The notes: generated by a model from the sequence alone, not told the origin. A stretch of 64,000 nucleotides of DNA from DASRJW01 sp964567755 (GCA_964567755.1 CAZMNW010000058.1:1-64000), one strand, 5' to 3'. Positions 7,753 to 14,915 are shown, numbered from the stretch's first letter. Numbers and translations are program-made.

Positions 7753-7760
7753 CTACCTAC

Positions 7761-7841
7761 CTACGCCTTCGCCACCAGTTGCCTCAGCACGTACGGCAGG
7801 ATGCCACCGCGCCGGTAGTCCACTTCGAATGGGTTCGTGGC
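7761..7841 (-). pseudogene. 3' end of an aconitase gene, truncated at the repeat
   Basis: On the minus strand 26 codons ending in TAG encode NPFEVDYRRGGILPYVLRQL and a short tail, the typical C terminus of aconitate hydratase A. The rest of the gene is absent because the 92-bp repeat begins at 7842. The fragment is too short for certainty, but the GGILPYVLR pattern is distinctive. It marks a recombination breakpoint. Confidence 0.5.
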
Positions 7842-7932
7842 GGCGAGGCCCGTGGGGGTGGGAGTTACTAGGTCATTGTTTGAGGCTGCGTGTCGGCACC
7901 CGGCCGGGGAACATTCGGAGGGCTCTGGGAGG
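7842..7932 (+). repeat. 92-bp direct repeat, copy 2 (91 bp)
   Basis: This copy is about 97% identical to 4643-4734, in the same orientation. It is joined on the left to an aconitase 3' fragment and on the right to a GYD-like fragment on the minus strand. The 3.1 kb between copies carries the ferredoxin, bacilliredoxin, Rieske and reductase genes. Recombination between the copies would excise that block. Confidence 0.85.
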
Positions 7933-8238
7933 GCGAAACCAATACGAACTCCCGGACAGGACCTCGGTCTCCGGCACGGATGTCGCGAATGCCTTACAGG
8001 TTGGCCAGGACTCCTTCCACGGGACTGCCTGCATCGTCTCTGTGTTCGACTTCGCGTATCTGCGGATGATCATGGCCACCTTCTGGGCCTCCGTCTCATT
8101 CGGGGCCTCGAAGACGTCCAGGACATCGAAGCGTCCGAACAGCACGTAGCTGTCCTTCCAGATCACCTCGGGACACTCCTTGCGGATCGCCTGCTTCACC
8201 TTGTCTGCGATCTGGCAGTGCGCACCAACCCCCTGGAT
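7930..8238 (-). pseudogene. GYD-domain-like protein remnant
   Basis: The minus-strand frame open from 8238 encodes IADKVKQAIRKECPEVIW, YVLFGRFDVLDVFEAPNETE and METMQAVPWKES-like segments matching the fold of short GYD proteins. A TAG lies just upstream (8239-8241) and no start is visible in frame. The 3' end runs into the repeat. It looks truncated at both ends, or frameshifted near 8240. Confidence 0.45.
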
Positions 8239-8295
8239 CTAGTCCGCCAGAACCACAGCTCGCCGATTTGACCCATTCCCTGGCCCAGCGCTACG

Positions 8296-8757
8296 ATGCG
8301 CACAAAGGTGTGGATTTATGCGCACCCAGGAACGTCAGCATCCCAGCGTTTGCACGCACGCCCGGCTCCGGGGCACGGTCTGCCTCGACTGCGGCGAGTG
8401 GCACATCATCATCTCCTACTGCTCACCGGTGTACCCGCGATTCTGGAGACGCCTCGCAACGCGAGCACCGGAGACAGGACCGACGAAGAGGTACGCGCGG
8501 TCGTTCAAGAGCTCCTCGACAGGGAGGTCAACCGTTCCATCGCCGGCCACGGTGGAAAGATCTCGATCGTGGACGTTCGCGACGGGAACCTCTTCATCGC
8601 GATGAGCGGTGGATGCCAGGGTTGCGCGGCCTCTCAGGTCACGCTGCGACAAGGCTTCGAGGTCATGGCGCGTAGGGTCGCACCGGAGATCGTGGACATC
8701 CTCGATACGACAGATCACGCGTCGGGTACGAAGCCGTTTTACCAGCGCACTCACTAA
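8296..8757 (+). CDS. NifU C-terminal domain (Nfu-type) iron-sulfur scaffold protein
   Basis: The last 90 residues are an Nfu domain: DEEVRAVVQELLDREVN, GGKISIVDVRDGNLFI and the cluster-binding GGCQGCAAS, ending with DHASGTKPFYQ as in many NifU-family proteins. Such proteins deliver [4Fe-4S] clusters. The start is uncertain. The frame opens at 8296, a GTG at 8398 is possible, and the N-terminal 50 residues do not look like the family. An overlapping frame from 8318 encodes a CLDCGEWH zinc-ribbon-like segment, so a frameshift or a second small gene is possible. The next gene starts 11 bases downstream. Confidence 0.75.
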   Translation: MRTKVWIYAHPGTSASQRLHARPAPGHGLPRLRRVAHHHLLLLTGVPAILETPRNASTGDRTDEEVRAVVQELLDREVNRSIAGHGGKISIVDVRDGNLFIAMSGGCQGCAASQVTLRQGFEVMARRVAPEIVDILDTTDHASGTKPFYQRTH

Positions 8758-8768
8758 CGGAGACGTGG

Positions 8769-10136
8769 ATGGAGAACCGGAATAACAACTCATTGAGGGT
8801 GTACGATTCGATCCTGGGGCTGCTGTCGAGCGAAGACAACCCAACGCCGCTCGTGCGACTCAACCGCACAGTCCCATTCAAGCATACCAAGGTCTTCGCA
8901 AAGCTTGAGTGGTACAACCCGTTCGGCGCCGTAAAAGACCGCATCGGGGCCAACATGCTCCTCGACGCCGAAGGACGAGGGCTCGTCCAATCAGGCAAGA
9001 ACCTCGTCGAGCCGACCTCGGGCAACACAGGGCTCGCGCTCGCGATGTTGGCGAACGCGAAGGGTTACTCGCTCCGCGCCACGCTCTCGAAGAAGATCCC
9101 GTTAGAGAAGCGCGCCGTTCTCCGATTCTTCGGATGTGACGTCATCGAGCTCGATGACGATCTCTGCCCCATGCCTGGTGCACCTGAAGGTGCCATCGCG
9201 ACCGCAAGGGAGATGAGCACGGAGCCCGGCTTCCACATGCTCGACCAATATCGGAACGACGCCAACCCAACGGCCCACTACAAGACGACAGGCCCAGAGA
9301 TATGGAAGCAGACGCAGCAGAAGATCACGCATTTCGTCGCCGGTCTCGGTACCTGTGGCACCATTACCGGCAGCGGTCGCTTCCTCAAGGAGAAGAACTC
9401 GAAGATCAAGGTTTTGGGAGTTCATCCGCAAGAGGGCCACGACATCCCCGGTGTTCGGAGCTACAGGCAGCTCAGCCAAACAGAGCTGTTTAGGCCCAAG
9501 GAGTACAACGGCCTCACCGAGGTCACTAACGACGAAGCGTATGCGATGTGCCTCCGCCTCGTGCGCGAGGAGAGCATCATCGCGGGACCGAGTTCTGGGA
9601 TGGCGCTCGCGGGGGCGCTCAAGCTCGTTCACGACGAGCCCGGTAACCTCGTCGTCATCATCTTCCCGGACAACATTTTCAAGTACGCCTCATCGGTGAT
9701 GAGGCATTTCCCGGACATGTTCCCAAAGGACGAAGGCGACCAGGCGACGCAGAAGGGCCCGAGCCCGACCGAGCAGCAGCTCTTCATGGAGATGCTCGCG
9801 AATGCCAAGGCCTCCCCTGACGTGGTCTCCGTGACGGAAGCGGTGCAAATCATCGAGAAGGAGAAGGCTCTCGTCATCGACGTGCGCTCAAAGGAAAAGT
9901 ATCAGCAGCAGCACGTCGCGGGCGCGGTGAACATCCCACTTCAGGAGCTTAAGATGTCGATAGCGACGCTGCCAAAGGACAAGCATGCACCGATCGAGAC
10001 CGTCTGCGCGCTTGGCAACAGCTCGATCCACGGGATGCTCTACCTCAAGGCCCTCGGCTACAAGAACGTGAAGAGCATCGCCGGCGGCACCACTGCTTGG
10101 TCGGAGAACGGGCTGCCTGTTGAGCGGCCCGCGTGA
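8769..10136 (+). CDS. Cysteine synthase/cystathionine beta-synthase-type PLP enzyme fused to a rhodanese domain
   Basis: 455 aa. Residues 1-330 are a fold type II PLP enzyme: NPFGAVKDR holds the PLP lysine, EPTSGNTGLAL is the substrate loop, and GTCGTITGSGR is the phosphate-binding loop with Cys in place of the usual second Gly. Residues 350-455 are a rhodanese domain with VIDVRSKEKYQQQHVAGAVN and the catalytic loop CALGNSS. The fusion couples cysteine or persulfide chemistry with sulfane sulfur transfer. GGAGAC precedes the ATG. The same leader pattern recurs before the zinc ribbon at 10213. Confidence 0.88.
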   Translation: MENRNNNSLRVYDSILGLLSSEDNPTPLVRLNRTVPFKHTKVFAKLEWYNPFGAVKDRIGANMLLDAEGRGLVQSGKNLVEPTSGNTGLALAMLANAKGYSLRATLSKKIPLEKRAVLRFFGCDVIELDDDLCPMPGAPEGAIATAREMSTEPGFHMLDQYRNDANPTAHYKTTGPEIWKQTQQKITHFVAGLGTCGTITGSGRFLKEKNSKIKVLGVHPQEGHDIPGVRSYRQLSQTELFRPKEYNGLTEVTNDEAYAMCLRLVREESIIAGPSSGMALAGALKLVHDEPGNLVVIIFPDNIFKYASSVMRHFPDMFPKDEGDQATQKGPSPTEQQLFMEMLANAKASPDVVSVTEAVQIIEKEKALVIDVRSKEKYQQQHVAGAVNIPLQELKMSIATLPKDKHAPIETVCALGNSSIHGMLYLKALGYKNVKSIAGGTTAWSENGLPVERPA

Positions 10137-10212
10137 AGGATTCGACGTCATGGTACGCCGGCCCGAGCCGAATCCTTTCTTCTACCAGGGCACCTGCTGA
10201 ATGGAGACATGG

Positions 10213-10431
10213 ATGGCGAACCGACTCGGAGCGGAGAAACTGATGTCGAAGGTTGAAGAACAGCCAACGCAAGCTACCAGCAAAGTGGCCAACAGTGCGC
10301 GGCACTCTTCGGCTGCGTGCGCGAGTGCTGATCTAGCGGACCGGTGTCTGAGGTGTCTCGTCAAGATGGAGTGGATTCACAGCCACTACCAGTGTCCGCG
10401 CTGCGGTTGGCGAGACGCGTGTTGCATGTGA
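10213..10431 (+). CDS. Small zinc-ribbon protein
   Basis: 72 aa. After a Ser/Ala-rich N terminus come two CxxC knuckles, RCLRCL and CPRCGWRDACC, fitting one zinc ribbon; the tail ends in CCM. I chose ATG 10213 rather than 10201 because GGAGACATGG before it mirrors the GGAGACGTGG before the PLP enzyme. It lies between two sulfur-related genes and ends 19 bp before the selenoprotein, so it is probably in the same operon. The function is unknown; metal binding or redox partnership is inference. Confidence 0.65.
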   Translation: MANRLGAEKLMSKVEEQPTQATSKVANSARHSSAACASADLADRCLRCLVKMEWIHSHYQCPRCGWRDACCM

Positions 10432-10450
10432 AGGAGAGGAGAGACACTTG

Positions 10451-10858
10451 ATGCAGAGCGCTTCGGGAACCCATCCGCAGTTCAACGACCGCGGCGCGGT
10501 CAGATGGTACACGTCCCTCGCCGAGGGACTCGCTGCGGCCAAAGCCGCGAAGAAGAAGGTGTTCATTGAGTTCGGCCGGGCTGCTTGAGGTGCCTGCCGC
10601 GCCCTGGTCGAGGGTGCCATTCCGCAGGAGGCAGTCAAAGCCCGCCTCAACGAGTCCTTTGTGGCGGTCGCCATTGACTGCGATCAGCCAGATCCAGAGG
10701 TGCAGGAGCTCTGGGCGAATCACATCCCCTGGGCGCGTTCGCTGCCGTTCGTCTTCTACACGGACGCCGACGGACAGTTCCTCCACGGGACATCAGGTGG
10801 TCGGTCGGTGGCCGAGCTGCTGGCCGATCTCAACCGAGCTCTCGCCGGTGAAGCGTAG
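10451..10858 (+). CDS. Thioredoxin-like selenoprotein with UxxC active site (in-frame UGA at codon 46)
   Basis: 135 aa with the UGA read as selenocysteine. Codons run without interruption from ATG 10451 through TGA 10586-10588 to TAG 10858. The context KKKVFIEFGRAA-U-GACRALVEG places the UGA exactly at the first cysteine of the thioredoxin CxxC. Downstream, LPFVFYTDADGQFL with its cis-proline position and SVAELLADLNRAL are thioredoxin-fold elements. A bSECIS hairpin follows (10599-10617). An automatic caller would miss this gene or report only the last 65 residues. It sits in an operon-like run of sulfur and redox genes. It should work as a thiol/selenol oxidoreductase or peroxidase partner; the peroxiredoxin at 12539 is a plausible client. 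Confidence 0.85.
10599..10617 (+). promoter_or_regulatory. Bacterial SECIS element of the selenoprotein
   Basis: A seven-bp stem GCGCCCT/AGGGTGC (one G-U pair) closes a five-nt loop GGTCG. The first loop G is 18 nt after the UGA, inside the 16-37 nt window known for bacterial SECIS elements, and the loop opens with the conserved guanines. The loop resembles the GGUCU of the E. coli fdhF element. It should recruit SelB with Sec-tRNA. Confidence 0.8.
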
Positions 10859-10897
10859 ATAGCTCCGCGAGCGCTGCAGCACGTGATGGAGGAAGCG

Positions 10898-11383
10898 ATG
10901 GATGACGGTGTTCTCAAGAATCAAGCGCTAGATTTGTGGGTGCACGGGCAGAAGTACCAACTTCGTGGCGATCTCGAGCGCTCAATCGAGCTCTACACGA
11001 AATCGCTCGGGCTTTACCCCACCGCCGAGGCATACACATTCCGCGGCTGGGCCTACAGCTTTCAGGGTCGCGTCGACGAGGCCATCGAGGAGTGCAAAAA
11101 GGCGATCGCTACAGACCCGACCCTCGGCAACCCGTACAACGATATCGGGTCGTACCTCGTCAAGAAAGGAAAGCTCGACGAGGCAATCGAGTGGTTTGAG
11201 AAGGCCAAGACGGCTCCTCGCTATGAGCCGCGGCACTTCCCCTACATGAACCTCGGGCGCATCTACGCGCAAAAGGGGATGGTGCTGCGTGCGATCCGGG
11301 AGTTCGAGGCAGCGCTCGAGTTCCACCCCGGGGAGCCGACCTGTCTTTCCGCGCTGGGAGAGTTGCGGGGGGCGCTCAATTGA
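10898..11383 (+). CDS. TPR-repeat protein
   Basis: 161 aa, almost entirely tetratricopeptide repeats. Visible units include GDLERSIELYTKSLGLYP, GRVDEAIEECKKAIATDP, GKLDEAIEWFEKAKTAP and GMVLRAIREFEAALEFHP. There is no signal peptide. I chose ATG 10898 because GGAGG lies five bases upstream; the frame opens at GTG 10883. Its TGA overlaps the next ATG by one base (TGATG), so it is coupled to the aldo/keto reductase. It is likely a protein-interaction adaptor. Confidence 0.85.
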   Translation: MDDGVLKNQALDLWVHGQKYQLRGDLERSIELYTKSLGLYPTAEAYTFRGWAYSFQGRVDEAIEECKKAIATDPTLGNPYNDIGSYLVKKGKLDEAIEWFEKAKTAPRYEPRHFPYMNLGRIYAQKGMVLRAIREFEAALEFHPGEPTCLSALGELRGALN

Positions 11384-12525
11384 TGCCTGGTTCCGCATCG
11401 GCAGAGGGAACGCGCCGGTTCGCGCAGCGCGCCATCGACCAGGGGATTCCTTCCAGCGCATACCGGGCGCTGGGACGCACGGGTCTGGTCACCTCGTCAC
11501 TCGGCTTCGGCAGCTATCGAATCGACGATCGGGCCCCAGAGCACGCCGCGGCCCTGAAGAAGGCGCTTCTCGGCGGCATCAATCTCATCGACACTTCCAC
11601 CAACTATACCGACGGCTCGAGTGAAACCTGCATCGGAAATGTGCTCAGCCGCTATCGTCGCGAAGAGATCGTCGTCTCCAAGGTCGGCTACGTGCAGGGG
11701 CAGGCGCTTACGATGGCCCGGGCGCGCGAGCAGCGCGGCGCTGCCTTCCCCGAGATGGTGAAGTACACCGACGGATGCTGGCACTGTATCCACCCGGAGT
11801 TTCTCGCCGACCAGCTCGAGCGATCGCTCGCGCGGCTCCAGGTCGATAAAGTAGACGTCTATCTCCTTCACAATCCCGAGTACTTCTTCACGGATGCCGC
11901 CAAAAGGCACAAGGGAGGTTCACTCGAAGCGCTCCGCGACGCGTTCTATGACCGGATCCGTCGCGCCTTTTCGCATCTCGAAGGTGAGGTTCGAAGGGGC
12001 CGGATTGGGTTCTACGGCGTGTCGTCGAATACTTTCGTCGTCCCGGCGATTGACCCGGAAGCCGCTTCACTCGAGCGCATGTGGACGATCGCCGGTGAGG
12101 TGGAGCGCCAGCATCACTTCGCCGTAGCGCAGCTCCCCGCGAACCTTTTCGAGAGCGGCGCGATGCTGACGCGCAACTGTGGGACGGGTACCCGAACAGT
12201 GCTGGAGTTCGCGCAAGACCACGACCTTGCGGTCCTGGTCAACCGGCCGCTCAATGCCTTCCACAGGGAACAGCTCATCCGTCTCGCGGACACGCCGGTC
12301 CGGAGTCCAGAAGTCCATGCCCGCATCGATCCATTCCTCCCGCCGGCGTACCGTGCTGAGTCGCTCTCGCGCAAGGCTCTCGCCGTTCTCACGCACACGA
12401 AAGGCGTCACCTGTGTGCTGAACGGTATGCGACGACAGAACTACGTAGACGACTCGCTCGGCGCGCTGCGTAGCCCGCGGTTCGATGTTGACCTTCACCT
12501 GTACGAGGCATTTGGCCACATGTAA
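11383..12525 (+). CDS. Aldo/keto reductase family oxidoreductase
   Basis: 380 aa, a TIM-barrel aldo/keto reductase. Family motifs are YRALGRTGLVTSSLGFGSY at the start, INLIDTSTNYTDGSSE (the catalytic Asp/Tyr region), VDKVDVYLLHNPEYF and IGFYGVSSNTFV. An insertion near residue 130 contains CWHCIHPEF, a CxxC not needed by ordinary family members, which may bind metal or be redox active given the thiol genes around it. The substrate cannot be told. The gene is coupled to the upstream TPR gene. Confidence 0.85.
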   Translation: MPGSASAEGTRRFAQRAIDQGIPSSAYRALGRTGLVTSSLGFGSYRIDDRAPEHAAALKKALLGGINLIDTSTNYTDGSSETCIGNVLSRYRREEIVVSKVGYVQGQALTMARAREQRGAAFPEMVKYTDGCWHCIHPEFLADQLERSLARLQVDKVDVYLLHNPEYFFTDAAKRHKGGSLEALRDAFYDRIRRAFSHLEGEVRRGRIGFYGVSSNTFVVPAIDPEAASLERMWTIAGEVERQHHFAVAQLPANLFESGAMLTRNCGTGTRTVLEFAQDHDLAVLVNRPLNAFHREQLIRLADTPVRSPEVHARIDPFLPPAYRAESLSRKALAVLTHTKGVTCVLNGMRRQNYVDDSLGALRSPRFDVDLHLYEAFGHM

Positions 12526-12538
12526 CGAGGAGGCAATG

Positions 12539-12976
12539 ATGGTTACGCAAGGAAATACTGCTCCTGATTTCACACTCGAGACGGACAAGGGCACGACGGT
12601 CACGTTGTCTCAGCTTCGCGGCCGGCAGGTCGTGCTCTTCTTCTATCCAAAAGACGACACGCCAGGTTGCACGATCGAATGCAAAGAGTTCCGCGACGCC
12701 GCGCCAAATTTCGAAGGAAAGACCCTCGTCTTCGGCGTGAGCGCCGACGACCGCGCCAGCCACGAGGCGTTCCGTGACAAGTTTTCCTTGAACTTCCCAC
12801 TGCTCTGCGATGTCGGGCACAAGGTCTGCGACGCCTACGGCGTCTGGGGTCCGACCAAGTGGGGCGAGGGGATCCGGCGGACGACCGTGATCGTGGGCGC
12901 GGATGGTACCGTCAAGAAGGTGTTTGAGAACGTGACGCCGCAAGGGCACGCCGCGGAGATCCTCGCTGCCTTATAG
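12539..12976 (+). CDS. Peroxiredoxin, Bcp/PrxQ type
   Basis: 145 aa. The peroxidatic cysteine is in PKDDTPGCTIECKEFRD, with a second cysteine five residues on, the PrxQ-type resolving position. APDFTLETDKGTTVTLSQLRG at the start and RTTVIVGADGTVKKVF near the end are family signatures. I chose ATG 12539 because GAGGAGG lies five bases upstream; an adjacent ATG at 12536 is too close to it. It reduces peroxides with thioredoxin-like donors and ends the redox gene run. Confidence 0.92.
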   Translation: MVTQGNTAPDFTLETDKGTTVTLSQLRGRQVVLFFYPKDDTPGCTIECKEFRDAAPNFEGKTLVFGVSADDRASHEAFRDKFSLNFPLLCDVGHKVCDAYGVWGPTKWGEGIRRTTVIVGADGTVKKVFENVTPQGHAAEILAAL

Positions 12977-12987
12977 CGTGGAGAAGC

Positions 12988-13051
12988 CATGAACTTCCAC
13001 CGCGACCAGATGATGAAGGCGGCAGGACCTTGGGCCCGTGGAGGTTCATGG
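12988..13051 (+). promoter_or_regulatory. Long hairpin after the peroxiredoxin gene
   Basis: Arms at 12988-13001 (CCATGAACTTCCAC) and 13038-13051 (GTGGAGGTTCATGG) pair over 14 bp with one G-U, around a 36-nt loop. It begins 12 bp after the peroxiredoxin stop. There is no T tract, so it is not a classic terminator. GGAGAAG and an ATG in the first arm could initiate a 22-residue peptide whose start would be hidden in the stem. Its role is unknown; mRNA 3'-end stabilisation or Rho-linked termination is possible. Confidence 0.5.
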
Positions 13052-13580
13052 TGTTGAATCGTCCGCCGCTCTACGTCGGAACGGCGGAGTCTCAGTCGAC
13101 ACCTGGAGACAGGTTGCAAGCCAGCTCCGTGCGCGGCGACCTTTCTCCCGAGGAAGTCGTGGTGGCCACGCGGGCGATCGACGATCGCCACGTCGGCGGT
13201 GTCAACGCTCACCAAGAACCGTCGATTATGTCGAGCACGACATAATCTACTATGTAGAGCGATGGATTATGTGAAGTGGGGCCAAGCAAGTCGGTGGTGA
13301 CCGGGCGCGTTAAAGGCCTCTTGTTCGGACTACACGCATCCCTGGCTATTGCTGTGGGCTTGGGGCAGGCATGGCGATCGTACAGCTTTTCAGATGGGAA
13401 AGAGGCCGTAGAAGTATGAGCGCAGATGCAAACCGCTGCGGCAAGAACCGCAGAAACACGCCGAAATCGACAGGTGGGAAGGAGGTGTTGCAGTAACCCT
13501 CAGATCCACCAGAAGCAGAACATGCACTGGCAATCGCAAAGAAAACAAATCGAAAAATAAAGAGAGGAACAAGAACAAAC
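13052..13580. other. 530-bp intergenic region before the molybdoenzyme
   Basis: Apart from the palindrome at 13224-13247 there is no recognised gene. Two short plus-strand frames are visible: GTG 13297 to 13419 (40 codons, a hydrophobic KGLLFGLHASLAIAVGLG stretch that could be one membrane segment) and ATG 13371 to 13496 (41 codons, basic). Neither has strong support. The 13500-13570 stretch is unusually A-rich, and GAGAGG precedes the next gene's ATG by about 12 bases. Confidence 0.4.
13224..13247. promoter_or_regulatory. Perfect 10-bp inverted repeat, candidate operator
   Basis: GATTATGTCG and CGACATAATC are perfect inverted arms separated by AGCA. The core is ATGT-8 bases-ACAT, the spacing of the PadR-family operator consensus. 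A partial copy, GATTATGTGAAG, follows at about 13264. It lies 330 bp upstream of the sulfite-oxidase-type gene. No PadR gene is in the window, so the regulator assignment is inference. Confidence 0.5.
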
Positions 13581-14672
13581 ATGAGTACAGCTAAGGATGG
13601 GCGACCGATGATGGATAAGCTTGCCGTCAAGCCAACGCCGGCGGAGGCGCTCATCGGCGTCGACGGGGCCGGTTATGAGACGCGCTGGGAGGCGATGAAG
13701 GGGAAGGGCTACCTGACTCCGAACGAGCTCTTCTTCGTCCGCAACCGCACCGCCACGCCGCGGATCGACGCGGAGAGCTGGCGGCTGCGGGTTGAGGGCC
13801 CCGCTGTTCGCGCGCCGCGCGAGTTCCGCTATGCGGAGCTGCTGGAGATGCCGGCGGTGACGCTGGTGCGGGCAGTGGAGTGCGCTGGGAACGGGCGCCG
13901 CTTCTTCGCCGCCGAAGGTCGGCCCATCCCCGGCGGCGCGCAGTGGGGCCTGGGCGCGATTGGCGTCGCCGAGTGGACCGGCGTGCCGCTGCGCGCGGTC
14001 CTCGCGCAGGTGGGCCTGAAGCCGACCGTGCAGGACGTCATGCTCGAAGGTCTGGACGAGGAACGCTTCGGGCGCCAGCTGCCGATTGCCAAGGCGCTAG
14101 AGAATGACACGCTGCTCGCCTACCGCATGAACGGCGAGCCGCTGCCGCCCGACCACGGCTTCCCTGTGCGGGCGATCGTCTCCGGTTGGGCGGCGGTGGT
14201 GAGCGTCAAGTGGCTGGGGCGGATCATCGTCGCCGAGGAGCCGCTCTACAATAAGTACAACACCGAGGAGTACGTCATGATCGGCCCCGGGTTCAGCCCG
14301 GAGCCGCCCGCCCTCGGCTCGCCGGTCAAGTGGATGAACGTCAACAGCGCTTTCGAGTTGACGTGGGACGCTCGCCTCCCCGCCGGTCCCATCACCCTCA
14401 CCGGCCGCTCCTGGTCGGGTCTCAGCCGGATCGCCCGCGTCGAGGTCAGCACAGACGATGCCGCCACCTGGCAGCTTGCCCGTCTCCTCGAGCCGGACCA
14501 TCCACACGCCTGGTGCTGCTGGGAGTTCGCCTGGACCGCGCCCCCCGGCCGCCACGTGCTGCGCGCCCGCGCCACCGACGAGATGGGAAACACGCAGCCC
14601 GACTCCGCGCTCTTCAACGAGAAGGGCTACCTCTATAACGCCGTCGTGCCGCATCCAGTCGTGGTGGAGTAG
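13581..14672 (+). CDS. Sulfite oxidase-family molybdopterin oxidoreductase
   Basis: 363 aa. It has the sulfite-oxidase molybdopterin fold, with the Mo-ligand cysteine in VRAVECAGNGRRFF, then IPGGAQWGLGAIGVAEWTGVPL and PVRAIVSGWAAVVSVKWLGRI. The C-terminal Mo-co dimerisation domain has ITLTGRSWSGLSRIARVEVS. No Tat signal or membrane segment precedes it, so unlike SorA, SoxC or YedY the protein is predicted to stay in the cytoplasm unless the true start lies further upstream. The substrate could be sulfite or another S- or N-oxide. It needs the cofactor made through MoaA encoded at 1.4 kb. Confidence 0.88.
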   Translation: MSTAKDGRPMMDKLAVKPTPAEALIGVDGAGYETRWEAMKGKGYLTPNELFFVRNRTATPRIDAESWRLRVEGPAVRAPREFRYAELLEMPAVTLVRAVECAGNGRRFFAAEGRPIPGGAQWGLGAIGVAEWTGVPLRAVLAQVGLKPTVQDVMLEGLDEERFGRQLPIAKALENDTLLAYRMNGEPLPPDHGFPVRAIVSGWAAVVSVKWLGRIIVAEEPLYNKYNTEEYVMIGPGFSPEPPALGSPVKWMNVNSAFELTWDARLPAGPITLTGRSWSGLSRIARVEVSTDDAATWQLARLLEPDHPHAWCCWEFAWTAPPGRHVLRARATDEMGNTQPDSALFNEKGYLYNAVVPHPVVVE

Positions 14673-14721
14673 AGGCGAGGGAGAGACAGAGACGGAGAGA
14701 CAGGTGACGAGGAGGAATGCA

Positions 14722-14887
14722 ATGAGCGAGCCTCGCGCGCCGGAAGAGGAGAAGCATGAGCGCAGTTTTGGACGGCGCAGGGTTATCGCGAAGCGAGACC
14801 CTCTTGCCTGAAGATGAAGTGGAACCGGTGCGGCTGATCCTCATGGAGGCCCCCTCCTGTGCCTACCACGGTAGGCTGGCTGCGTAA
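14722..14887 (+). pseudogene. Start of an unknown gene, broken next to the IS110 element
   Basis: GGAGGAATGC precedes ATG 14722, which opens a 29-codon frame rich in charged residues ending at 14811. An overlapping frame from ATG 14756, with its own GGAGAAGC, runs 43 codons to TAA 14885-14887 just before the transposase leader. Both look like the beginning of a gene following the molybdoenzyme whose remainder was lost or displaced by the element. I recognise no family. Confidence 0.3.
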
Positions 14888-14906
14888 GTAGTCATCCAGC
14901 AGGAGG
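14853..14906 (+). promoter_or_regulatory. Nested hairpins that mask the transposase ribosome-binding site
   Basis: CCTCCTG (14853-14859) pairs with CAGGAGG (14900-14906), the Shine-Dalgarno sequence of the transposase starting at 14916. Inside lies a perfect seven-bp hairpin GCCTACC-AC-GGTAGGC (14861-14876). A transcript entering from outside the element would fold and hide the ribosome site. This is the protective arrangement known from other insertion sequences, here inferred from complementarity alone. Confidence 0.55.
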
Positions 14907-14915
14907 TGGAACCCG

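Noticed and set aside
8318..8605. Separate zinc-ribbon gene overlapping the Nfu gene
   Set aside because: The CLDCGEWH segment is suggestive, but the downstream part is a shadow of the Nfu domain; kept only as a note on the uncertain Nfu start.
13346..13654. 102-codon minus-strand hydrophobic frame
   Set aside because: It overlaps the molybdoenzyme start and arises from the A-rich leader read backwards; no ribosome site.
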